Source: Candidatus Fermentithermobacillaceae bacterium
GTDB lineage: Bacteria; Bacillota; Sulfobacillia; Fermentithermobacillales; Fermentithermobacillaceae
Length of the DNA: 63,948 bases
Direction: 5' to 3'
Assembly (NCBI GenBank): GCA_012840345.1
Contig: DULO01000099.1
Location: 1-63,948 of the forward strand
The translations under genes were made by a program, and so were the position numbers. Below the pieces are notes generated by a model. It made no database searches and was not told where the DNA came from. It saw nothing but the letters and a program-made list of their open reading frames with translations. This document shows, piece after piece, positions 26,151-34,699 of the stretch (positions are counted from its first letter, which is position 1; every line of letters begins with the position of its first letter).

Positions 26151-26396
26151 TTACTCCTTCGTGTTATCCCAGAGGTAATCGACGGCGGCCTTTACCGTTG
26201 ACAAGTTCTCCGCGTCCTCATCGGGAATGGTGATGCCGAACTCGCCTTCAAACGCCATTATGAGGTCTACGATCTCCAAAGAGTCCGCCCCGAGATCGTC
26301 GATAAACGAAGCTTCCATGGTAACCAGGCTCTCGTCGACTCCCAATTGGTCAACAATAATCTTCTTCACTCTTTCAAACACGTCCTCGCGCGCCAT
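26151..26396 (-). CDS. acpP: Acyl carrier protein
   Basis: 81 residues with the phosphopantetheine site [10 protein letters not shown], slightly different from the usual DSLDxVE. Acidic four-helix protein that carries the growing acyl chain. Ribosome binding site AAGGAGGTGACTGG. It lies between fabG and fabF, the standard order. Confidence 0.96.
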   Translation of the reverse strand: MAREDVFERVKKIIVDQLGVDESLVTMEASFIDDLGADSLEIVDLIMAFEGEFGITIPDEDAENLSTVKAAVDYLWDNTKE

Positions 26397-26422
26397 AACC
26401 AGTCACCTCCTTGTGATTAGCA

Positions 26423-27166
26423 CTATGTCAGAGCACCCATGGACATACCGCCGTCAACCGGCAGTACCTGCCCTGTGATATAAGCCGAACCTTTCCCGGC
26501 GAGGAAGGATACCGCGGACGCCACGTCTTCGGGAGTCCCCAGCCTTCCCAATGGAATGCTCCGGGTCAGGTTTTCTTTCACCTCGTTGGGCAGATGTTCG
26601 GTCATGTCAGTCTGAATGTACCCAGGTGCCACAACGTTCGCGGTTATGCCGTACCGTGACAGCTCGCGGGCGAGGGCCCTTACGAATCCGATTATGCCTG
26701 CTTTTGAGGCACAGTAGTTGGCCTGTCCAATATTGCCGGTGAGAGCCACTACCGAGGATATGGCGATGATCCTGCCGCTCCTGCGCCTCATCATGGCCCT
26801 GGCTGCCCACTTCGCTACGTTATACACCCCCTTAAGGTTCACATCCAAGACCCGGTCCCAGTCCTCCTCGCTCATTCGCATGAGAAGGCCGTCTTTCGTG
26901 ATCCCCGCGTTTAGAACCACTACGTCCAACGGACCGAGTTCTCTTTCAACATTTTCGATCAAGACCCTGGATTCTTCGTGTGACGACACGTCGCCCCGAA
27001 ACAACGACGCACGCCTACCCAAAGACTGGACAAGTCTTGCCGTCTCAATAGCTCCTTCTTCATCTCTGGAGTAGTTCACGGCAACGTCCCAGCCGGCCCG
27101 GGCAAGTTCGACCGAGCAAGCCCTTCCAATGCCCCTCGAAGCGCCTGTTACAAGGCACACGCTCAT
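26423..27166 (-). CDS. fabG: 3-oxoacyl-ACP reductase
   Basis: 247-residue short-chain dehydrogenase using NADPH. Cofactor loop TGASRGIGRA, NAG motif (VLNAGITKDGLLMRM), and the Ser-Tyr-Lys triad (ISSVVALTGNIGQANYCASKAG). The ATG overlaps the TGA stop of fabD. Normal length and complete motifs. Confidence 0.95.
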   Translation of the reverse strand: MSVCLVTGASRGIGRACSVELARAGWDVAVNYSRDEEGAIETARLVQSLGRRASLFRGDVSSHEESRVLIENVERELGPLDVVVLNAGITKDGLLMRMSEEDWDRVLDVNLKGVYNVAKWAARAMMRRRSGRIIAISSVVALTGNIGQANYCASKAGIIGFVRALARELSRYGITANVVAPGYIQTDMTEHLPNEVKENLTRSIPLGRLGTPEDVASAVSFLAGKGSAYITGQVLPVDGGMSMGALT

Positions 27167-28107
27167 AATAAGGAAGCCCCCTTGGATAGATCAATGGTGC
27201 TATCCAGATCTTTGGGAGTCAAGAAGCTTCTGGCAGGTATCTGCGGCGCGATGCGCTTCAAAAACCCCGTGAGAGTCTTGCCGGGCCCGAGCTCTATGAA
27301 TCGTCCCGCCCCGTCCCGAAGCATTGATTCCACGCTCACCTGCCAGAGCACGGGATGAGTTACCTGCTTTATCAAAGACTCTCTGATATGCTCAGGCGAC
27401 TTAAGCGGCGCCCCGTCCACGTTGGCGTATACCGGAATCCCGGGCATCCGGATCTCGATTTTGTCCAGGTCTCTCTTGAGCCTTTCCGCGGCTTCCTCCA
27501 TTAGGGGCGAGTGGAAAGGGGCGCTCACGGTAAGGGGAACGCATTTCGCCCCCCTCTCCATCGCGGACGCGCACACTTTTTCCACCGCCTTCTTGTGCCC
27601 GGAGATGACTATCTGGCCGGGGCAGTTATAGTTGGCTCCCGTGACCACTCCCAGGTTCCTCGCGTCGTAGCACAAGGACTCAACTTCCGCGGGAGAAAGC
27701 CCGATGACCGCCGCCATGGCTCCCAGGCCCTCAGGGCAGGCCTCCTGCATGTGCAGTCCCCTCTTTCGCGTGATGACCAGCGCGTCTTCCAGGCTCAAGC
27801 TGCCTGCCACCACAAGGGCGGTATACTCCCCAAGGCTCAGTCCGGCGGCCATGTCGGGCCTGAGCCCCTTTTCATTCAAGACCCTGGCGCATGCCACGCC
27901 AACTGCCAATATGGCGGGCTGGGCGTTTTTTGTGAGCGTGAGTTCGCTCTCGGGGCCCTCAAAGACCAAAGACGAAAACCGGTTCCCCAAGACCCGGTCT
28001 GCCGTCTCAAACACTGAAGCCGCGGCAGGGAAAGCGCGGCACAGCTCCTGCCCCATTCCCACGAACTGAGCCCCTTGGCCTGGAAAGATCCACGCAGTCT
28101 TGTCCAT
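27163..28107 (-). CDS. fabD: Malonyl-CoA:ACP transacylase
   Basis: 314 residues. N-terminal FPGQGAQFVGMGQEL, nucleophile Ser in GLSLGEYTAL, and the catalytic His in VSAPFHSPLM. It loads malonate onto ACP. Four-base overlap with fabG. It follows the degV-like gene where fabK would be expected in many clostridia. Confidence 0.95.
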   Translation of the reverse strand: MDKTAWIFPGQGAQFVGMGQELCRAFPAAASVFETADRVLGNRFSSLVFEGPESELTLTKNAQPAILAVGVACARVLNEKGLRPDMAAGLSLGEYTALVVAGSLSLEDALVITRKRGLHMQEACPEGLGAMAAVIGLSPAEVESLCYDARNLGVVTGANYNCPGQIVISGHKKAVEKVCASAMERGAKCVPLTVSAPFHSPLMEEAAERLKRDLDKIEIRMPGIPVYANVDGAPLKSPEHIRESLIKQVTHPVLWQVSVESMLRDGAGRFIELGPGKTLTGFLKRIAPQIPARSFLTPKDLDSTIDLSKGASLL

Positions 28108-28131
28108 TAAGGATTCCTCCGGCCAAGTAGT

Positions 28132-28983
28132 CTATCTTACCGGCAGTACGAACGCCGCCAGCGCGCCGGGACCGGTATGTGTGCCAATCACGGCGCCGAT
28201 TTCGGTCTCGTAGTACTTTCTGATCTTGAAAGCTCCGGACATGGCATCCTTAAACTTCACGAACTCCTCGGGAGAGTCCGCGTGAACCAGCGCCATATCC
28301 ACTCGGGAGCCCCTTGGGATTTTCTCGCTAACGAGTTCGACAATGCGCGGGATGACCTTCCCTCGTCCGCGCACCCGGTCCACCGCGGTGACATACCCTT
28401 CTTTGTCGAGGGCGAGAATGGGTTTCATGTTCAGCAGGGAGCCCAGAAAATGCTGTGCCTTTCCTATGCGCCCGTTCCTGGCCAAGTAGTCCAGCGTATC
28501 CACAGAGAAAATGGTGACCATCTCAGTGGACATCCGCTCGATTTCTGAAGCTATGTAGGAAGCCGGACGCCCCTCCTCCGCCATCTCGTGGGCCGCCCAA
28601 ACCAAGAGGCCGTAGCCGGCTGAAGCCTGCTTCGAGTCCACTAGAAAGATGCCGCGGTCCGAAAGCTCGGCTTTAGCAATGTTGGCGGACTGAAAGGTGC
28701 CGCTCAAAGCGGACGAGAGGGTGACGCACACTACTTCGGAACCGTCTCTGGTCTCCTCGTCAAATACCTCTTGAAACGCGGCCGGAGAAGGCTGAGAAGT
28801 GCTCGGATGGTCTGGCGAATGCCGCAGCTTGTCGTAAAAAGCCTTGCCTCGCAACTCAAACCCGTCCAAAAAAGATTCCTCACCGAAGTGGACTCTCAGG
28901 GGCACAACCCGAATTCCCTTGCTAAGAAGCAGCTCCGGGGCAAAGTCTTGCGCGCTGTCAGTTACCACCTTGACTTTTGGCAT
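28132..28983 (-). CDS. DegV-family fatty-acid-binding protein (FakB-like)
   Basis: 283 residues from ATG 28983, chosen because AGAGGAG lies seven bases upstream. The DegV fold is recognised by VTDSAQDF near the start, the lipid carboxylate-binding TSQPSP motif and SALSGTFQSA. DegV/FakB proteins hold a fatty acid for phosphorylation by FakA. Its place between fabH and fabD, plus fakA at 40.6 kb in the same window, supports a fatty-acid role. Substrate preference cannot be read from sequence. Confidence 0.85.
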   Translation of the reverse strand: MPKVKVVTDSAQDFAPELLLSKGIRVVPLRVHFGEESFLDGFELRGKAFYDKLRHSPDHPSTSQPSPAAFQEVFDEETRDGSEVVCVTLSSALSGTFQSANIAKAELSDRGIFLVDSKQASAGYGLLVWAAHEMAEEGRPASYIASEIERMSTEMVTIFSVDTLDYLARNGRIGKAQHFLGSLLNMKPILALDKEGYVTAVDRVRGRGKVIPRIVELVSEKIPRGSRVDMALVHADSPEEFVKFKDAMSGAFKIRKYYETEIGAVIGTHTGPGALAAFVLPVR

Positions 28984-28999
28984 ACGGCAATCTCCTCTC

Positions 29000-29986
29000 T
29001 TACCAAACAAGTGCCATTGAACCCCAACTAAGACCGGCTCCGAAAGCCACCAGCACGATCAACTGACCTTTCCTGACCCGTCCGTCCCTCACAGCCTCAA
29101 ACAGCGCCAAGGGTACCGAGGCGGACGACGTGTTCCCATACTGTCCGATGTTCACCATGACCTTTTCCATAGGGATCTTGAAGCGCTCGCACGCCGACTC
29201 AATGATCCTGATGTTGGCTTGGTGGGGGATCAGGAGCCCGATATCCTGCGGGTCCCGCCCGCACTTCCTCAGGACATCCTCAACCGCTTTTGCCATGATC
29301 TTTACAGCGAACTTGAATACGGCTTTTCCGTCCATGTTGATGTAGTGGAGCCCCTGGGATACGCTTTCCGGGCCGGCCGGCATCCTGGACCCGCCCGCGG
29401 GCAGGGTAAGTAGGGAAGCCGACGAGCCGTCTGATCCCAAAGTGAAACCCAAAATGCCTTCGCCCTGTTCGCCGGGAACCAAGAGCACCGCTCCCGCGCC
29501 GTCTCCAAAGAGGCAGCAAGTGTTCCGGTCATTCCAGTTGGTAAGCCTCGATAGCGTCTCGGACCCGATCACGAGGACCTTCTCGTAAGCGCCCGAGGCC
29601 ACGTATTGTGCCCCCGTCGCCATCGCGTATATAAACCCGGAACACCCGATTTCAATGTCAAAAGCCGCCGCTTTGATAGCGCCCAAAGAAGCCTGGACGA
29701 TGCACGCGGTGGCTGGGAACAGGTGGTCCGGGCTGGCTGTCGCCACTACAATTAAGTCGATTTCCGACGCCTTCGCGCCTGAGTTCAAAAGGCATGCCCT
29801 GGCGGCTTCCACCGCCAAATCCGAGGTCGCCACGCCCGCACCGGCTATCCGTCTCTCCCGGATTCCGGTGCGCTCTACGATCCATTCATCTGACGTATCG
29901 ACGATCTTCTCAAGGTCGGCGTTGGTCATCACTTGAGGGGGCACGTAGGCGCCCACGCCGGCCACCTTCACGGGTCTTACTTGCAT
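29000..29986 (-). CDS. fabH: 3-oxoacyl-ACP synthase III
   Basis: 328 residues. Catalytic Cys in IEIGCSGFIYAM, His in LIPHQANIRI and Asn in NIGQYGNTSSAS. It starts fatty-acid synthesis from acetyl- or branched acyl-CoA. It is separated from plsX by three bases and from the DegV-like gene by 16 bases. Confidence 0.95.
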   Translation of the reverse strand: MQVRPVKVAGVGAYVPPQVMTNADLEKIVDTSDEWIVERTGIRERRIAGAGVATSDLAVEAARACLLNSGAKASEIDLIVVATASPDHLFPATACIVQASLGAIKAAAFDIEIGCSGFIYAMATGAQYVASGAYEKVLVIGSETLSRLTNWNDRNTCCLFGDGAGAVLLVPGEQGEGILGFTLGSDGSSASLLTLPAGGSRMPAGPESVSQGLHYINMDGKAVFKFAVKIMAKAVEDVLRKCGRDPQDIGLLIPHQANIRIIESACERFKIPMEKVMVNIGQYGNTSSASVPLALFEAVRDGRVRKGQLIVLVAFGAGLSWGSMALVW

Positions 29987-29989
29987 TGG

Positions 29990-31015
29990 CTACTCTCCCT
30001 TTTTCGCCGATTCCGAGAGCGAACGCATCATCACCGACGCGACGTCCTTTTCAAGGAACGCTCTGGCCTGGCCGATTCCGTTTACTATCGCTTCTCGGTT
30101 TGAAGACCCGTGGCACTTTATAACGCAACCCGTGAGCCCCAGAAGCGGCGCCCCACCGTACGCGGTATAGTCCAACAGAGCCTTTGCTCCTGAAAACGCG
30201 GGACGCAGCACTCCCGCCGCGGCCTTTCGGACTAAAGTCTTGGTCACTTCCCGCCTCAACGCGGACATCAGGAAAGCCGAAGCCCCTTCGCACGCCTTTA
30301 AAAACACATTCCCTGTAAACCCGTCGGCCACAACCACCTGGGCTTTTCCGGAGAACACATCTCTGGCCTCGATGTTGCCTTGGAACCCATCCACCGTCCC
30401 GGCCAAGAGCGAATACGCCTTGCGATAGAGGGCGTTTCCTTTCTCGGCCTCAGCTCCGATGTTAAGGAGTCGTACCGTCGGGGCCTTCCAACCGAGAACC
30501 TCAGTAGCATAGACTTTCCCCAAAATGGCGAATTGCACCAAAGTCTGGGGTCTAACATCGGATGAGGCTCCCAGGTCGACAAAAAACACGCCCCTCCCGT
30601 CCGCGGTGGGGAAAACTTGGCCCATGCAGGGCTTATCTACTCCATCAGCCCGGCCGACGAGCACTACGCCGCCCGCCACGAGAGCTCCTGTGGATCCTGC
30701 CGAGACAAACGCTCCCGCCCGGCCTTCTTTGACGGCCAAGAGTCCCTGATGAATTGAGGAGTCTACTTTCTCGCGGATTGATTGAAGGGGATGTTCGTGG
30801 TCCTGAATCACTTCTGTACACACGGTAACGGCAAGCCCGGGCCCATCCCACCGGCCGCGCAACTCGTTGACCGCGTCTTCCGTCCCGAACGCGTGAATGA
30901 GGGTTCCGGATTCAAGGGCTCTTAGTGCCGCGCCAATGGTGGACGCGGGAGCATGTTCGCCGCCCATCAAATCCAACGCGATGGTGTGTGCTCCTCTAGT
31001 GTCCCGCACTGCCAT
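29990..31015 (-). CDS. plsX: Phosphate acyltransferase PlsX
   Basis: 341 residues. Family features are ALDLMGGEHAP (variant of DAMGGDxAP), SAGSTGALVAGG and VVADGFTGNVFLKACEG. It converts acyl-ACP into acyl-phosphate for phospholipid synthesis. It follows fapR in the standard fapR-plsX-fab order and is expected to be controlled by FapR. Confidence 0.94.
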   Translation of the reverse strand: MAVRDTRGAHTIALDLMGGEHAPASTIGAALRALESGTLIHAFGTEDAVNELRGRWDGPGLAVTVCTEVIQDHEHPLQSIREKVDSSIHQGLLAVKEGRAGAFVSAGSTGALVAGGVVLVGRADGVDKPCMGQVFPTADGRGVFFVDLGASSDVRPQTLVQFAILGKVYATEVLGWKAPTVRLLNIGAEAEKGNALYRKAYSLLAGTVDGFQGNIEARDVFSGKAQVVVADGFTGNVFLKACEGASAFLMSALRREVTKTLVRKAAAGVLRPAFSGAKALLDYTAYGGAPLLGLTGCVIKCHGSSNREAIVNGIGQARAFLEKDVASVMMRSLSESAKKGE

Positions 31016-31059
31016 GGGGATCCCTCCCGGGAGAAAATGGGCGTGTGTTTACTCTCTAT

Positions 31060-31623
31060 CTACTGCTCCAAAGCGAAAACCAGGAACTTGCCGCGGAACA
31101 CTTCCTCACCGTTAGCCCGGGTTTCCACCAAGACCACTGACTTGTTTCCCTTTACTCTCACAACGTGGGCTTTGGCGACCAAAGTCTCTCCCACCCTGGC
31201 GCTCCGTTTGAACTTCAGGTTCGCGATGCCCGTCACCACGTTTTTGGCATCTATCACGCCTATCGCCAGCGATTCCGCCTGGGCGAAGATGTAGTGGCTT
31301 CTCACGATACCCGACCGTTCGAACGCCATCTCGGGGGACGTAACCATGGTCGAGATGGCCGACTTGCCTAATTCCACGTCAACCAGTTCGCCAACGATCT
31401 CCCGCTGCCCCAAGGACTTCACGCGTCCGTAAGCCCTTTCCGCTACTTCTTTTGTACGGGTCCTCTGGTCCGGAATGCCGAGGGCCATCCTGTCGAGCCT
31501 GATGGTCTGCACGCTCACGCCGAAGTGCCTCGCCAGGCTTCCGTCAGAGAGAAAAGGGTTTTGTCCAAGCACCGACTTGAGCCTTTCGCGCCTCTCCTTC
31601 GGCCCTAAGGACACCGCGGTCAC
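31060..31623 (-). CDS. fapR: Fatty-acid/phospholipid synthesis repressor FapR
   Basis: 187 residues. An N-terminal winged HTH (DGSLARHFGVSVQTIRLDRMALGIP) is followed by a hot-dog effector domain that binds malonyl-CoA. The signature RSHYIFAQAESLAIGVID and TGIANLKFKR are present. It should repress its own operon when malonyl-CoA is low. A FapR-like box lies ten bases before its start codon. Confidence 0.93.
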   Translation of the reverse strand: MTAVSLGPKERRERLKSVLGQNPFLSDGSLARHFGVSVQTIRLDRMALGIPDQRTRTKEVAERAYGRVKSLGQREIVGELVDVELGKSAISTMVTSPEMAFERSGIVRSHYIFAQAESLAIGVIDAKNVVTGIANLKFKRSARVGETLVAKAHVVRVKGNKSVVLVETRANGEEVFRGKFLVFALEQ

Positions 31624-31632
31624 CTCCGGGGC

Positions 31633-31649
31633 TTGTTGCCTGGTACTAA
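31633..31649 (-). promoter_or_regulatory. Candidate FapR operator
   Basis: On the minus strand TTAGTACC-AG-GCAACAA lies between the promoter and the fapR start. The left half matches the Bacillus FapR box (TTAGTACCTrrTACTAA) exactly; the right half is degenerate (four of seven). The position at about +13 to +29 suits repression. Confidence 0.6.
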
Positions 31650-31668
31650 TACCTTGATGTTATTGCCA

Positions 31669-31697
31669 AGTATACAACGGGGTTTCCTGTATGACAA
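31669..31697 (-). promoter_or_regulatory. fapR operon promoter
   Basis: Minus strand -35 TTGTCA (31692-31697), 17-base spacer, -10 TATACT (31669-31674). Transcription should start near 31662, about 40 bases before fapR, placing the FapR-like box inside the early leader. It lies just after the rpmF terminator, so the fab genes form a separate unit. Confidence 0.7.
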
Positions 31698-31710
31698 TAT
31701 GTTGGAAAAG

Positions 31711-31739
31711 CAAAAACTCCGGTTTCCCGGAGTCTTTTT
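31711..31739 (-). terminator. rpmF intrinsic terminator
   Basis: Stem ACTCCGG (31716-31722) with CCGGAGT (31727-31733) around a four-base loop that reads GAAA in the minus-strand RNA. It is followed on that strand by UUUUUG; a T-run also follows on plus. It ends the yceD-rpmF transcript. Confidence 0.85.
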
Positions 31740-31768
31740 GAACAATTGAGTCTGCGCGAAGTGCCTGC

Positions 31769-31951
31769 TTAGGCTTCTTTGACCTTTACGACTTCCTTCC
31801 CGTCGTAGTACCCGCACTGGGGGCAAACGCGGTGCGGCAGTACCGGCCCGTGGCAATGGGGGCAGGAGACGATAGTAGGTGACTCCAGCTTCCAGTGGGC
31901 CCTTCTCATGTCCCTTCTGGACGCGGACTTACGTTTCTTTGGGACGGCCAT
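31769..31951 (-). CDS. rpmF: 50S ribosomal protein L32
   Basis: 60 residues. Basic N-terminus [20 protein letters not shown] and a full zinc ribbon (CPHC ... CPQC). It starts within the last 23 bases of yceD. Zinc-bearing form, so no zinc-independent paralogue is implied. Confidence 0.97.
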   Translation of the reverse strand: MAVPKKRKSASRRDMRRAHWKLESPTIVSCPHCHGPVLPHRVCPQCGYYDGKEVVKVKEA

Positions 31952-32474
31952 TCTTCTTGCTCCTTTCTTCCATCGCTTCTAAGAGCTTTCTCCCGAAAGG
32001 CGAGATATCGTCTTCTGCCTTCCGGCAATCGCATTCGCCTTCGTTCAGATTGGAACCGCATACCGGGCACAGCCCCTTGCAGTCAGGGTCGCAAAGAGGC
32101 TTCATCGGAAGGCTCAGTATGATCTCGTGCCCAATCATATCGTCCAGCACACAGCTCGCCCCATCTAGAGGAAACACCTCTACCGCGTCTTCCTCGCTCT
32201 CCTCTTGCTCCGTCCCGCTTTCCGTGAACTTGCCCTCGCAATCCACGTCAAAGGGCTTGGTGAAAGGGGTAAGGCAGCGGGAACAAATAAGCTCGGTGCT
32301 GCCGGTGACGTGGGCTTGGACATAGATTTCCTTGCCCAGCGAGGTAGCTACGCCGCGCGCCGTCACGGGTCCTATGATTTTCAGGTCATCGTCAGGCGCC
32401 TTTATCTCTTCCACTAAGTCAAAAGGCATGCTGGACCCAGCCTGATTCAGTATTGGCGTAACGTCTATTCGCAA
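31929..32474 (-). CDS. yceD: YceD/DUF177 protein
   Basis: 181 residues. DUF177 features: CSRCLTPF in the middle and a C-terminal [21 protein letters not shown] metal-binding cluster. YceD sits before rpmF in most bacteria and is linked to 23S rRNA accumulation. The acidic centre ([13 protein letters not shown]) is typical. It overlaps rpmF and is preceded by a consensus promoter. Confidence 0.92.
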   Translation of the reverse strand: MRIDVTPILNQAGSSMPFDLVEEIKAPDDDLKIIGPVTARGVATSLGKEIYVQAHVTGSTELICSRCLTPFTKPFDVDCEGKFTESGTEQEESEEDAVEVFPLDGASCVLDDMIGHEIILSLPMKPLCDPDCKGLCPVCGSNLNEGECDCRKAEDDISPFGRKLLEAMEERSKKNGRPKET

Positions 32475-32506
32475 AGAGGGTCCCTCACAATCGGCTATAA
32501 GGCGAC

Positions 32507-32519
32507 ATCACCTGGTGAT
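32507..32519. promoter_or_regulatory. Palindrome at the yceD transcription start
   Basis: ATCACC-T-GGTGAT, perfect 6-bp arms, overlaps the last bases of the -10 box of the yceD-rpmF promoter. It is well placed for a repressor. No matching regulator can be named. Confidence 0.4.
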
Positions 32520-32547
32520 TATACTCACGGGAAGAAAGGGGTGTCAA
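32518..32547 (-). promoter_or_regulatory. yceD-rpmF promoter
   Basis: Minus strand full-consensus TTGACA (32542-32547) and TATAAT (32518-32523) with an 18-base spacer, about 45 bases before yceD. This is the best sigma-A promoter in the window, as expected for a ribosomal protein operon. Confidence 0.85.
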
Positions 32548-32620
32548 GGAAACGGGAACTCCTGACAGCGGGGCTTCTTCCGAGTCCTCCTCGTTCTGGT
32601 CCCCTCGGAGAAGCGCGGTT

Positions 32621-33376
32621 TTACGGGACTGCCGCTCCTACCGCCCTGAGCGCCTCTTCGAACCGGCTTACTCCAACAACCCGCATATCACCCGAGTGTT
32701 CCAACGCTTCGCCCAAGTTGGCCCTGGGCACGATAAACAGTCCTATTCCGCTCTCCCTGCACGCTATGGTTTTCTGGGCAATGCCGCCCACCGGGAGCAC
32801 CCGCCCGCTCCTGTCCACCATTCCCGTAGCGGCCACAGGTTTCGCGCCCAAAGGCTCCTCCCCTGACAGACGCAGGTAGATTTCCAGGGCAAAGGCCAGG
32901 CCGGCCGACGGCCCCACCACCTCTCCCGGGGTTATCCTCACTTGAATTGGGAGTTCGTCACCCTCGCCCACAGCATAGCCGCGCTCTGACAAGGCCAAGT
33001 ATATGGCTTCGTGAATGCTGGAGGCCATGAGCGCTTGGTTCTTCTCTTGATATTCTTCAGGCGCAAGCCCCCCAAAGATGTGGTCTCTCGCCAAGAGCTC
33101 CACCCGGCGGTCTATAGCGGCGATAACCGCGCCGTAGAAGGAAGCTTCCTCTGCCACCACGGTAACCATGCGGATGGAGTCCCGCGGCTCTCCGAATCCT
33201 TCCACCGCCACTATCTCTTTGAGAGACTCTACCGGCCCCGGGCCGACGCGGTAGTAACCCGTCGGAAGGAAGCCCAAGAGAAGCGCTGCGGTCAGCGCCA
33301 AGACCCGTAGAAGAGCCTTTCTCCTTTTCGTCCTTTTCCAAGAGCCGCCTGTAACCAAGCCTGAATACCCCTCCAT
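32621..33376 (-). CDS. ylbL: YlbL/SepM-like membrane S16 (Lon-type) peptidase lacking PDZ
   Basis: 251 residues, against about 340 for YlbL. An N-terminal membrane helix (LLRVLALTAALLLGFLPTGYY) and the family's PGP..L stretch are followed by SIHEAIYLALSERGYAVG. The chain then runs straight into the S16 domain: Ser in VVGPSAGLAFALEIY and Lys in VGGIAQKTIACRE. The PDZ domain that normally sits between these parts is absent. The extracytoplasmic serine-lysine protease should still be active. The start is ATG 33376, or TTG 33358 with GGAGGGG upstream. It is divergent from ylbJ by about 40 bases. Confidence 0.85.
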   Translation of the reverse strand: MEGYSGLVTGGSWKRTKRRKALLRVLALTAALLLGFLPTGYYRVGPGPVESLKEIVAVEGFGEPRDSIRMVTVVAEEASFYGAVIAAIDRRVELLARDHIFGGLAPEEYQEKNQALMASSIHEAIYLALSERGYAVGEGDELPIQVRITPGEVVGPSAGLAFALEIYLRLSGEEPLGAKPVAATGMVDRSGRVLPVGGIAQKTIACRESGIGLFIVPRANLGEALEHSGDMRVVGVSRFEEALRAVGAAVP

Positions 33377-33385
33377 TCTCGCCCA

Positions 33386-33393
33386 TATACATT
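33386..33393 (+). promoter_or_regulatory. Possible sigma-E type -10 element before ylbJ
   Basis: TATACATT fits the sigma-E -10 consensus (CATACAnT) at all but the first base, 22 bases before the ylbJ ATG. A GAATACC (33363-33369) resembles the -35, but the 16-base spacing is longer than normal. Weak support for mother-cell expression of ylbJ. Confidence 0.3.
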
Positions 33394-33415
33394 TAGGGCT
33401 GGCAAAGGAGGCCTT

Positions 33416-34699
33416 ATGCCCATGAAACCTCTGCCTTTTGTCGCCCTCTTGGCAGCGTTAACCTTCTTGTACTTTTGGAGGACCCGAAAGGCGGCCGTCG
33501 CGGCGGTAGGGTCTGCCGCGCTGGTGGTCTTGCTGGCCCTCTCCATGATACTATTGCCCGAACCCTCATTCAGAGCGGCGGAGAGAGGGCTCATCTTGTG
33601 GTGGGAGGTAGTCCTTCCTGCCCTGCTTCCGTTCTTCATCGCCGCCGAACTCCTGATGGGAATGGGGATCGTCCACTTCATGGGGGTGTTCATGGAGCCC
33701 CTAATGAGGCCCCTGTTTAACGTTCCGGGGGCGGGCTCCTTTTCTTTCGCGATGGGGTTGGCCTCCGGCTATCCTCTGGGCGCTTCTTTGTCCGCCAGGC
33801 TTAAGGAAAGTGGGCTGGCTACCAAAACCGAAGCCGAAAGGCTCATGTGCTTCTGCAACACGTCGGACCCGTTGTTCATGACCGGCGCGGTGGCAGTGGG
33901 AATGCTGAAGCGAGTGGACGCCGGGATCTTCATAATCATGGGGCACTATTTGTCCGCTTTGATAGTCGGGATCTCCCTTAGGTTTTGGCGGAGGAAATCG
34001 CCGCCGAGCCCCCCTATAGACAGCGGTGAGCGGGGGTTCATCGTGACCAGGGCCTATAGGGCGATGCGCAACTACCAGCGCAAGAACCCGAAGCCATTTG
34101 GGGAGATACTCGGCGCCGCCGTGAACAAGTCCGTAATGTCTCTATTGATGATTCTGGGCTTCATAGTGCTGTCGTCGGTGGTATTTGAAGTATTGAAGAG
34201 CGTCGGCGCCATCGGCGTCCTCTCGTCGGTTATTTCCAAGGTCGTCCCCGAAAAGATAATACCCGCTTCGCTTCACGAGGCTCTGGTAAGCGGGTTATTT
34301 GAGATTACGATAGGCTGTTCCACTGCGAGCGAAGCCGCGGCGCCCTTAATCTCGAAGGTAGCTCTTGTGGGAGCGATCATAGCCTGGAGCGGCCTATCGG
34401 TTCACGCTCAAGTGGCGGCGGTCATCCACGGTGCCCGCCTCTCCGTATGGCCATACGTGGCCAGCAGGGGCTTCCAGGCAGTGCTCGCAGGGATCCTGAC
34501 CTACCTATTCATGGCCAGAGACCGTGTCAGATGGGCCTTACCGGCGTTCGAGCCCCACACCATAACAGGGTCTTTGGCTTGGTTCGAAAACCTAGGATCG
34601 GCGACCGGCACCTGCCTGGGAATCCTCGCGGTAATGGGGACCATCCCCTTGGTTTTCACCTTAATACACGGCGCGAAGAGCGCGATTAAGAGGAACTAG
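33416..34699 (+). CDS. ylbJ: Sporulation integral membrane protein YlbJ
   Basis: 427 residues with about eight to ten membrane helices and two nucleoside-recognition/Gate-like domains. Landmark segments are VLPALLPFFIAAELLMGMG, FAMGLASGYPLGA, FCNTSDPLFMTGAVAVGML and GLFEITIGCSTASEAAAPL. YlbJ is a sigma-E gene needed for the spore cortex in Bacillus. AAAGGAGG precedes the ATG at 33416 (a second ATG at 33422 also fits). It is the lone plus-strand gene here, converging on the coiled-coil gene with a four-base overlap. Confidence 0.9.
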   Translation: MPMKPLPFVALLAALTFLYFWRTRKAAVAAVGSAALVVLLALSMILLPEPSFRAAERGLILWWEVVLPALLPFFIAAELLMGMGIVHFMGVFMEPLMRPLFNVPGAGSFSFAMGLASGYPLGASLSARLKESGLATKTEAERLMCFCNTSDPLFMTGAVAVGMLKRVDAGIFIIMGHYLSALIVGISLRFWRRKSPPSPPIDSGERGFIVTRAYRAMRNYQRKNPKPFGEILGAAVNKSVMSLLMILGFIVLSSVVFEVLKSVGAIGVLSSVISKVVPEKIIPASLHEALVSGLFEITIGCSTASEAAAPLISKVALVGAIIAWSGLSVHAQVAAVIHGARLSVWPYVASRGFQAVLAGILTYLFMARDRVRWALPAFEPHTITGSLAWFENLGSATGTCLGILAVMGTIPLVFTLIHGAKSAIKRN

